Source of the DNA: Lewinellaceae bacterium
GTDB lineage: Bacteria; Bacteroidota; Bacteroidia; Chitinophagales; Saprospiraceae
Assembly: GCA_016719605.1 (NCBI GenBank)
Contig: JADJYW010000015.1
Span: 62,001 to 126,000, forward strand
Length of the DNA stretch: 64,000 bases
Direction of reading: 5' to 3'
Below, piece by piece: positions 57,812 through 64,000 of this stretch. The translations under genes were made by a program, and so were the position numbers. The notes beneath the pieces were generated by a model. That model was not told where the DNA came from. It did no database searches and saw nothing but the letters and a program-made list of their open reading frames with translations. Position 1 is the first letter of the stretch, and each line of letters begins with the position of its first letter.

Positions 57812-58213
57812 TTAATCGGCAGAAGGGCCCGGCATGGCATTTCGGACCTTTATCCGCAGTTTGTTGTTTTGGCGTTCAGCAGTTATAAAAAACGGTGATT
57901 CCAAATCGGGATTACTCTCCAACAAGCCTTCCAGTGTTGCAAGGTGATACGCTGAAAAAAAGGAGCCGGGTCTGAAGTATACTACCCCTGTAAATTCCGG
58001 GTTTTGGGTAAAAATGATGCGGCAGAAGTCTCGGTCTTCGGTGACAATTACGCGTCTTGTCTGATTTCCGATCCGGATAATTTCTTCATCCGTAGACGCC
58101 TGTAATCCAGATTCCTTGATGTCAAGCACATCAAACCCAAAACGTCGCAAATGAGCCACTACATCAGGGTCAATGTTCTCGTCTGTTATCAACGCAAAGT
58201 CAAAAATTTTCAT
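57812..58213 (-). CDS. DUF5615 PIN-like toxin
   Basis: A 133-residue protein of the DUF5615/VapC-like PIN fold. Acidic residues expected at a PIN-type active site are seen in ITDENIDPDVVAHLR, STDEEII and VIVTEDRDFCRI. In this two-gene arrangement DUF5615 is usually the toxin paired with a DUF433 antitoxin, a family recognised in many toxin-antitoxin surveys; its RNase activity here is inferred. The gene overlaps the end of the antitoxin by 14 bases, allowing translational coupling. The alternative start at MKIFDFALITDEN is the only one giving the full fold. Confidence 0.85.
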   Translation of the reverse strand: MKIFDFALITDENIDPDVVAHLRRFGFDVLDIKESGLQASTDEEIIRIGNQTRRVIVTEDRDFCRIIFTQNPEFTGVVYFRPGSFFSAYHLATLEGLLESNPDLESPFFITAERQNNKLRIKVRNAMPGPSAD

Positions 58214-58445
58214 GGACTGGGGCTTCTACCTCAATCAGAATTTCATTGGCCATGAAGTTTGAAGCATACAGGATGGCTTCTTTAACCCCTTCCTCTGTCA
58301 AATGGGAGTATTTTCGCACGATATCCTGAATGGTTGCCCCGGATGCTAACCATTCCAAAATCAACTGAACGCTGATGCGGCTGCCACGAATTATGGGTTT
58401 GCCACCTAATATGCCGGGATTGGAAACAATGTGTCTGAATTCCAT
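58200..58445 (-). CDS. DUF433 antitoxin
   Basis: An 81-residue protein starting at MEFRHIVSNPGILGGKPIIRG. The signature GGKPIIRGSRISVQLILEWLASGATIQDIV is that of DUF433 (a winged helix-turn-helix-like family) found as antitoxins to DUF5615 or PIN-type toxins. The longer extension upstream is rejected because it runs through the promoter. It is the first gene of the pair, with its own promoter. Confidence 0.88.
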   Translation of the reverse strand: MEFRHIVSNPGILGGKPIIRGSRISVQLILEWLASGATIQDIVRKYSHLTEEGVKEAILYASNFMANEILIEVEAPVHENF

Positions 58446-58462
58446 TCGCAATAAATTTTTCA

Positions 58463-58493
58463 CAAAAATATGCCTTTGGATCGGCAATCCAAT
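58463..58493 (-). promoter_or_regulatory. Promoter of the DUF433-DUF5615 pair
   Basis: Minus-strand ATTG, a 19-base spacer and TATTTTTG fit the consensus closely. It lies between the E1 stop and the antitoxin start. Confidence 0.7.
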
Positions 58494-58501
58494 CACGGAT
58501 T

Positions 58502-60469
58502 TCAATAAGCCAACAACCGCCCCAACTGCTCCCGCATCCGCTCTACCGGAAAAAAATTCTGCTCCAGCGGGATGGCAAAGGGCACGGGCGTATCGAGGCT
58601 GGCGGCCCGCAGTACCGGCGCATCCAGGTGCTCGAACAAGTTTTCGGTGATCCAGGCGCTGATTTCGCCGCCGATGCCGCCAAACATGGTGTCCTCGTGC
58701 AGAATGAGCACGCGGTTGGTGCGGCGCACACTGGCGGCGATGGCCTCGTAGTCGAGCGGCACCAGCGAGCGCAGGTCCACGATGTCGGCGTCGAGGCCCA
58801 TGTCGTCGGCCACTTTTTCGGCCCAGCGCACGCCGAGGCCGTAGGTCAGGATGCTCACGTCGTGGCCGGTACGCACCTGCCGGGCCTTGCCGATTTCGGT
58901 GGTGTAAAAACCCTCCGGAACGGGTCCGGCGGCGCTGCGATACAGCGCCTTGTGCTCAAAAAACATGACCGGATTCGGGTCTTCAAAAGCGGCGAGCAAC
59001 AGACCCTTGGCATCTTCGGGTGTACTGGGATACACCACTTTCAGGCCCGGAACGTGGGTGAACCACGCCTCGTTCGACTGGCTGTGAAACGGCCCGGCGC
59101 CCGTGCCGCCGCCCGTGGGCATACGCACCACCACGTCGGCATTTTGGCCCCAACGCCAATGCAGTTTGGCGAGGTTGTTCACGATTTGATTGAACCCGCA
59201 GGTGGCGAAGTCGGCAAACTGCATTTCCACCATGCTTTTCATGCCCTTGAGGCCCAGCCCCAACCCTATACCCACAATGGCGCTTTCGCAAATGGGGGTA
59301 TTGCGCACGCGGTCGCGGCCAAATTCTTCCAGAAATCCCTGTGTAATTTTGAATACCCCGCCGTACTCGGCGATGTCCTGGCCCATGAGTACCAACTCGG
59401 GGTGGCGCTGCATGGCCGTGCGCAAGCCGTCGGTGAGGGCATCTATGAAACGCAATTCGCGGGCGGGGCCCGAGGGCGCCACGGCAGGCGGGGCGGGGGC
59501 GTACACGTCGCGGAGTTCCTCCCCGGTGTCGGGCACGGGTTCCGGTTCGTTGAACATGACGTCCACGGCGTGCAGGATGTCTTTTTTGTAGCGGTCGCGC
59601 ATCTCCTTGCGCTGCTCTTCGGTGAGGATACCCTCGGCGAGCAGCCACTTTTCGTAGTTGTCCAACGGGTCTTTTTTAGCCCACATATCCATCAGTTCCT
59701 TGGGGACATACTTGGTTCCGCTGGCTTCTTCGTGGCCGCGCATCCGAAAAGTCATACATTCCAGCAGGACAGGTTCGGGGTTTTCGCGCATTTCGGCAGC
59801 GAGTTTCCGGATGGTGGAGTAGACTTCGAGGATGTTGTTGCCGTCTATTTGCACGCCGCGCATACCGTAGCCCAGGGCGCGATCCACCAGGTTTTTGCAG
59901 GCGTACTGCTCGTTGGTGGTGGTACTGAGGCCGTAGCCGTTGTTTTCGATGAGGAAAATAACGGGCAGTTTCCACACAGCGGCCACGTTGAGCGCCTCGT
60001 GAAATTCGCCTTCGCTGGTGGCGCCTTCGCCGGTGAAGGCTAAGGATACGCGGCCTTCTTTTCGGATTTTGTGTGCCAGCGCCACACCGGCGGCTAAGGA
60101 AAGTTGCGGCCCGAGGTGGGAGATCATGCCCACGATATGGTGCTCCATGGCGCCGAAGTGGAAGGAACGGTCGCGGGCTTTGGTGTAGCCGAGGCGTTTG
60201 CCCTGCCACTGGCAAAACAGGCGGTCGAGCGGCATGTCGCGGGCGGTGAACACGCCGAGGTTGCGGTGCATGGTGAAGATGATCTCGTCGGGCAGCAACG
60301 CACAGGCGGCGCCCACGGCAATGGCCTCCTGGCCGATGCCGCTGAACCATTTGCTGATGCGCCCTTGCCGCAGCAGGTTCAACATCTTTTCCTCGATGAG
60401 GCGCGGACGCACCAATTGCTCGTACAGGTGGAGCAGAGTCTCTTTTTTGAAGCCTTTTTTATTGTACAT
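58502..60469 (-). CDS. Fused alpha/beta E1 component of a 2-oxoacid (branched-chain type) dehydrogenase
   Basis: A 655-residue protein. The N-terminal half (residues about 1-320) is the E1-alpha TPP domain (ISKWFSGIGQEAIAVGAA, FTGEGATSEGEFHEALNVAAVW, the TPP-binding Glu/Asn region LIENNGYGLST). The second half (from about residue 335: RFIDALTDGLRTAMQRHPELVLMGQDIAEYGG) is E1-beta, ending in FEHLDAPVLRAASLDTPVP. The fusion is common in Bacteroidota and works with E2 and E3 in branched-chain 2-oxoacid or related decarboxylation. The start MYNKKGFKKETL is chosen; the upstream extension translates the leader repeats. E2/E3 are not nearby. The 3' end is the target duplicated on the left side of the toxin-antitoxin pair. 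Confidence 0.93.
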   Translation of the reverse strand: MYNKKGFKKETLLHLYEQLVRPRLIEEKMLNLLRQGRISKWFSGIGQEAIAVGAACALLPDEIIFTMHRNLGVFTARDMPLDRLFCQWQGKRLGYTKARDRSFHFGAMEHHIVGMISHLGPQLSLAAGVALAHKIRKEGRVSLAFTGEGATSEGEFHEALNVAAVWKLPVIFLIENNGYGLSTTTNEQYACKNLVDRALGYGMRGVQIDGNNILEVYSTIRKLAAEMRENPEPVLLECMTFRMRGHEEASGTKYVPKELMDMWAKKDPLDNYEKWLLAEGILTEEQRKEMRDRYKKDILHAVDVMFNEPEPVPDTGEELRDVYAPAPPAVAPSGPARELRFIDALTDGLRTAMQRHPELVLMGQDIAEYGGVFKITQGFLEEFGRDRVRNTPICESAIVGIGLGLGLKGMKSMVEMQFADFATCGFNQIVNNLAKLHWRWGQNADVVVRMPTGGGTGAGPFHSQSNEAWFTHVPGLKVVYPSTPEDAKGLLLAAFEDPNPVMFFEHKALYRSAAGPVPEGFYTTEIGKARQVRTGHDVSILTYGLGVRWAEKVADDMGLDADIVDLRSLVPLDYEAIAASVRRTNRVLILHEDTMFGGIGGEISAWITENLFEHLDAPVLRAASLDTPVPFAIPLEQNFFPVERMREQLGRLLAY

Positions 60470-60471
60470 GG

Positions 60472-60520
60472 GTGGTTGGAAGGTTAGAAGGTTTCTGGTT
60501 AGAGGGTTTCTGGTTGGACC
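60472..60520 (-). repeat. 15-bp tandem repeat in the E1 leader
   Basis: Units GGTTAGAAGGTTTCT (60482-60496) and GGTTAGAGGGTTTCT (60497-60511), flanked by partial copies, end 2 bases from the start codon. It is the same family as 55217-55284. Confidence 0.88.
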
Positions 60521-60536
60521 AGTTGGAAAAACGGCG

Positions 60537-60544
60537 CAAAGGTA
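60537..60544 (-). promoter_or_regulatory. Putative -7 box of the E1 gene
   Basis: Minus-strand TACCTTTG in the context TTGCCTACCTTTGCG, as before obgE. The 15-bp repeats lie between it and the start codon. Confidence 0.45.
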
Positions 60545-60572
60545 GGCAAGGGGAATAAATGGGACTAAGTAA

Positions 60573-60944
60573 CTATTTTGGCAGGAGCAGCGCAATAATG
60601 CCGATAATCAAGCGGTTGGCGCGGGGTACGACGACAACTCCGGCCGCAAAACCCACCCCGTGGGCGGCAAAGCGCCCAATGCGCTGGGAATGTATGACAT
60701 GAGCGGGAATGTGTACGAATGGTGCAGCGACTGGTACGGCGACTATACGAACACCGGAAAACCGGTTTTGAACCCGAAAGGCCCGGGGACAGGCTCGTAC
60801 CGCGTGTATCGCGGCGGCTCGTGGTACTTCGACGCGCAGTATTGCCGCGTATCGTTCCGCAACCGCTACGCGCCGGAGTATCGGGACGTCAATCTCGGCC
60901 TCCGCCTCGCTTCGTCCCCCCAGCGAGGTACGGCCATCTATTGA
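60573..60944 (+). pseudogene. Truncated formylglycine-generating enzyme-like (FGE-sulfatase/SUMF1) C-terminal fragment
   Basis: An open stretch of about 123 codons without its own convincing start. Homology to the FGE-sulfatase domain is clear from HPVGGKAPNALGMYDMSGNVYEWC through RVYRGGSWYFDAQYCRVSFRNRY to NLGLRLASS. The family domain is about 250 residues, so the first half is missing. The upstream boundary falls about 50 bases before the first matching residues, next to the E1 promoter, suggesting a deletion or insertion there. An ATG at 60660 could initiate a 94-residue product, but that would be an incomplete fold. The C-terminal motif is of the kind diversified by retroelements (see findings). 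Two conserved Cys are present (EWC and QYC). Confidence 0.8.
60825..60893 (+). other. Possible diversity-generating retroelement variable region
   Basis: Codons TAC TTC GAC, then TAT, TTC, AAC CGC TAC, TAT, GAC GTC AAT stand where the FGE fold usually has Asn-rich positions. Every one is explained by A-to-N change of an AAC/AAT template codon. A 28-base A-free tract follows (60894-60921), as at the initiation site of mutagenic homing. Confidence 0.45.
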
Positions 60945-61141
60945 GCATCCGGTTAGCGCAGCAAGACGCGGAACGGAGCAAGGGGCGGGGCTTGCGCAGC
61001 AGTCCGCCCCTGCGGAGTGGAGAGTCTTGCGAGCATTTTTTCGCCGCGCTTGGTGTTTTCGCCGAGTTGCTACTGCGTTGTGGCGCGGAACTCCGTTCGG
61101 CGCTGTCGCGCGCGGCGGCAGCACACGTCCTCCCATCCGGC

Positions 61142-63579
61142 TCACCGCACCACCAGCACCCGCTGCATGCCCACCCAATCTCGCCCCTGCACCCGAAGCA
61201 GCGCCCAGCCCGGCGGCATCCCGCTTAGGTCAAGCGTCGCCGCGTCGCGGCCCGGCTCGTCCCAGCGGTGCAGCAGGCGGCCCCTTAGGTCAAAAGATTC
61301 GACCCGATCCCAGGCCAAACCGGGGGCCAGCAACATGACGCGCCCCTGCGCCGGATTGGGGAAAACCGCGACGGCCTCGTGCCGGACTTCCGCCGTGCCG
61401 ACGTAGGGCGGGCAGTCGCCGCCGAAACAATAGCGCAGTTCGTTGGAGCCGAGCGGTATTTCCGAGCCGTCGGCCCGGATGCCCCGGATGTTTTTGATGC
61501 GCACAAACGTCGTGTCGGGCAGGGAATCGGGGATGGCTTTGGAGCGCAGCGAAGTAATCATCAGGTTATTTCCCAGAACTACAAGGGTGCCCGTATCTGT
61601 GAGCACCATCGCCATATCCACGATACCGCCCCGGGTTTGCATCAGCCGCTGGGCAACGCCGGCATGGGTCATATTTACTGACGTGATCGTCCAATAGTTC
61701 GTGTCCACTTCCATTTCAAAAGCCACTCCAAACAAACCCGCTGCGTTCGAGCGCACCCGAACCCGCGCAATTCTATCCGGCTGCACGTTGTTGGGATTTG
61801 CCGCTAACCCCCCTGGTACTGGAACATGCTCCAGCCACAGCCCGTCGCCAATGCTATACACATCGGGCAGTGGGACGTAGTGGGGTGTTCTTTCGCCCAA
61901 AAAGGACTGAACCACCAAACCGTCCAGCGAATCCAGTACCCCGTCGCCCGTGGCATCCAAGTGTTTGAAATCGTAATCGCCGTTGACCGTCAGGCCCCAG
62001 TCCGGGGCTTGATGGGGCGCCCATGTGACCGGCCCCGGGCGTTTTTCACCCGTCGTGCCCCAGCCTGTGCCGAGGGGCAGGATGTCGCGCGGGCGGACGA
62101 TACCGTCGCGGTCGCGGTCGCCCGGCCACACGCAATCGTCGGTGCAGGGGTGTAGGGGCAGGCACCGACAAACCGGTCGTCGTACAGTACCTGCAATTGT
62201 TCGATACGGTCAAAACCGTAGGTGACGTTCTGGAGGTTGTTCAGGCCCTCGCCGCGGTGGTAGGCAAAAGCGGCATCGAAGGAAAACACGGCGCCGGGCG
62301 GGAAGTGGCCGACGTACATGCTGGGCACCATGGCGGACATGGAAAAGCATAAGCCAAAAGATTCGAACATGGACCAGTCCGCCGAATTGTTCGGGTGGCC
62401 CGGAAACGCATAGTCAGTAGGTTGCCCTTGCCAATCGTAGCCATCGCCTCCGTCCCTCAACGGACTTCCGTCGCGCCACCGTCCGTGCAGGTTGTGGAAA
62501 AATTCTACCGGGTCGGACAAAGGTTGAAGCATGGCGACAACCGGGTCGCAAAGCCCCCAAAGGTAGTGGTACATACTCTTGTAGAGTGGCCGGTTCAGGT
62601 AGGTCAACGACGTTACCGGCGGGTTGTCCCCGAAGGAGTTGGGGTCCCCCGAATTTGGGGCGGCATCGTGGTTGAACTGATTATAGGTGAACATGGAATT
62701 TAGCAGGACATTGGTTCCAAAATAGTCGTCATATGCCTTCCCGAGTTGCGGGTCGTTCCACAGCGCCACGGCCACCGAATCCAAGGTGGTACCGGAGCGG
62801 TTGGTGATGGTATAGGAAAAAAAGACGGTTTCGTTCAGCAGGTTGTCGCCGCTGCAGTCCAAGGCCCAGGCGGTGAACTGCACGTCTACGCCGACGGGTA
62901 CGCCGAGGAACTTACCGTGCGCGTCGTTGAAAATCGTCCACAGCATTTGCCCGGCCAACACGTTGGGGGCCAAAGCGGGCGGGTGCGGATAATCGCCGTC
63001 GTAGGGATTGTATATGCCGTCCTTATTCACATCCCGGAACGGCGCCGACACGTCCGCCGGGAGCGGAAAACCGACCTGCGCCTTGAAGTGCGGATTGCCC
63101 CGGCCGGGCCAGGCCAATACGTTGGGCAGGGGATTGTCCAGCACGCCGTTGTCGGCCCAGTCGGCTCGGTGCATTTCTAAATCCAGCCTGCTCACGCCGA
63201 AAAAGCGATCCCAGCGCAGGGCGTTCAGGCTGTCGGTTGGCCAGTGCCCGCTGTACGGGCCGGCGGTGAACGGATATGGATTTGGATACTCGGTCTGGCA
63301 GGAAACCCGGATTTGTCCGGCACTGTCTTTTCCGCCGATCCACAGCCCGGCGCTGGACATGCCCGCGCAGGGTTTGTCGCTGCCGTCAAAGTCTATCGAG
63401 ATCGGCGGGTTGCCGTATTGATAGATGTTCTGCACAGGATGGCCCGGTTGCAGGCCGTGTACCCGCATTCGGTTGGCGTGCAGTGTTGCCACAGCGGTCG
63501 GTTTTGACGCGACGGGTTGGGCGTTTGTTTCACAAAAACAAACGAGTACGAGGCTGGAAAGTAGCGTGAGTCTGAGCAT
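61142..63579 (-). CDS. T9SS cargo protein with dockerin-like repeats (frameshifted at 62147-62150)
   Basis: A signal peptide (MLRLTLLSSLVLVCFCETNAQ) begins a secreted protein. The first frame runs from 63579 to about 62140 (VSRLDLEMHRADWADNG, TAWALDCSGDNLLNETVFFSY, SMYVGHFPPGAVFSFDAAFA). The second frame takes over at TDDCVWPGDRDRDG and carries dockerin-type calcium motifs (GDRDRDGIVRPRD, DATGDGVLDSLDGLV), a carbohydrate-associated beta region and a type A T9SS sorting domain (VAVFPNPAQGRVMLL to VLVVR). One extra C in the G4/C4 run at 62147-62150 joins them as ...YTPCTDDCVW..., giving 812 residues. The function beyond secretion is unknown. A -7 box (TATGTTTG, 63623-63630) and a perfect hairpin lie in its leader. 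Confidence 0.85.
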
Positions 63580-63588
63580 GGCGTTGTT

Positions 63589-63617
63589 TGTGTCCCGGAA
63601 AGGAGTTCCGGGACACA
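63589..63617 (-). promoter_or_regulatory. Perfect 12-bp inverted repeat in the leader of the T9SS cargo gene
   Basis: TGTGTCCCGGAA and TTCCGGGACACA flank a 5-base loop (AGGAG), 10 bases before the start codon. On RNA it would be a strong hairpin or a protein-binding site. No T run follows, so it is not a classical terminator. Confidence 0.8.
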
Positions 63618-63622
63618 GCAGG

Positions 63623-63630
63623 CAAACATA
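63623..63630 (-). promoter_or_regulatory. Putative -7 box of the T9SS cargo gene
   Basis: Minus-strand TATGTTTG matches TAnnTTTG. An ATTG lies 22 bases upstream, one base over the usual spacing. Confidence 0.5.
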
Positions 63631-63741
63631 CCAAACCCTTCGCCTTAGAAATCAATTTTTGTGTGAACGCCCCCTCTCCATACCCGAACGCGGCATCTGG
63701 ATGAGCGAAGGCTCCCACAGACCTTCCAGGTTTTTGAAACC

Positions 63742-63976
63742 CTACGGTATGTACACAAGTTCCTTGTTGTCAAATTAGGGGCGTAGCCCCGATGCCGTTT
63801 ATAGCTAATGGTGCGATAACACAAGAGCCGCGTTAGCGGCGGCACGATTATCACCAATTTTTTGGCCAATAGTCGGTTTTCGTGCCGGGGCTAAAGCCCC
63901 TCTTGGTTTAAATGATGGGTTTTTTATAAACGGTGTCGGGGTTGCGCCCCTGATTCGACTTGTTTACATACCGTAG
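63742..63976. mobile_element. MITE-like inverted-repeat element
   Basis: The 19-bp terminal repeats CTACGGTATGTACACAAGT (63742-63760) and its complement (63958-63976) differ at one base. Inside, 27-bp arms (63777-63803 and 63925-63951) pair with four mismatches, all of G-U type. Short hairpins (GGGGC-GTA-GCCCC, CCGC-GTTA-GCGG, GGGGCT-AA-AGCCCC, GGGG-TTGCG-CCCC) fill the element. It carries no coding sequence and no flanking target duplication that I could fix. Confidence 0.7.
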
Positions 63977-64000
63977 AGGGTTTCTGGTTGGAGGGTTTCA
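63976..64000. repeat. Start of another 15-bp repeat array
   Basis: GAGGGTTTCT then GGTTGGAGGGTTTCA continue the 15-bp family of 55217-55284 and run off the window. Confidence 0.75.

Noticed and set aside
60573..60944. Active formylglycine-generating enzyme
   Set aside because: Only the C-terminal half of the family domain is present and no start codon gives a complete fold.

Overview
The window reads as a chromosome segment of a Bacteroidota bacterium, most likely a Saprospirales-type relative of Haliscomenobacter or Lewinella. The taxonomic placement is inferred from content, not from a marker gene. Supporting points are Bacteroidota promoters (TTG/TTTG, a 19-21 nt spacer, then TAnnTTTG), several proteins with type IX secretion (T9SS) C-terminal sorting domains, the T9SS response regulator PorX, and giant repeat-rich surface proteins. 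No tRNA, rRNA, CRISPR array or complete insertion sequence was seen.

Layout. 1-3.2 kb: the end of a fluoride channel gene (crcB), two thioredoxin-fold genes and porX. 3.3-5.5 kb: an HD-domain phosphohydrolase and an ECF sigma factor with a good promoter and terminator. 5.6-25.9 kb: one 6721-residue T9SS cargo protein built from dozens of hyalin-type (HYR) domains, including a block of near-identical 270/276-bp units. 26.3-27.9 kb: an outer-membrane barrel gene broken near its end, a G-rich/C30 tract, and hisA. 28.0-42.2 kb: two tandem T9SS cargo genes with type B (CHU_C-like) sorting domains. They share a nearly identical 3' block and a 123-bp repeat family, and both carry a frameshift. 42.3-48.1 kb: housekeeping genes on the minus strand (recQ, a ribbon-helix-helix protein, an SPFH protein, obgE, ribE). 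48.6-52.3 kb: a porin, a lipoprotein and an unrecognised secreted protein. 52.4-60.5 kb: an AAA/DUF4143 ATPase behind a perfect tandem operator-like repeat, an aldehyde dehydrogenase, a CRTAC1-like FG-GAP lipoprotein, a DUF433/DUF5615 toxin-antitoxin pair, and a fused 2-oxoacid dehydrogenase E1. 60.5-64 kb: a truncated formylglycine-generating-enzyme-like fragment, a frameshifted T9SS cargo gene, and a MITE-like inverted-repeat element.

How the genes fit together. PorX and an ECF sigma factor lie beside the largest T9SS cargo gene, and four T9SS cargo proteins occur in the window, so the accessory theme is secretion and display of very large repetitive surface proteins. The strongest leads are these. 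(1) The DUF433/DUF5615 pair is flanked by two copies of the 3' end of the E1 gene that differ only at synonymous or equivalent-stop positions, which looks like a mini-island that restores its target gene. (2) The FGE-like fragment ends in a pattern expected of a diversity-generating retroelement variable region. (3) Two seven-bladed beta-propellers are nested in the same loop of two PKD-like repeats. (4) A recurrent 15-bp/8-bp repeat family sits directly before start codons. Three genes are each broken by one missing base in a C/G run, so homopolymer errors in the assembly must be excluded before calling them pseudogenes.
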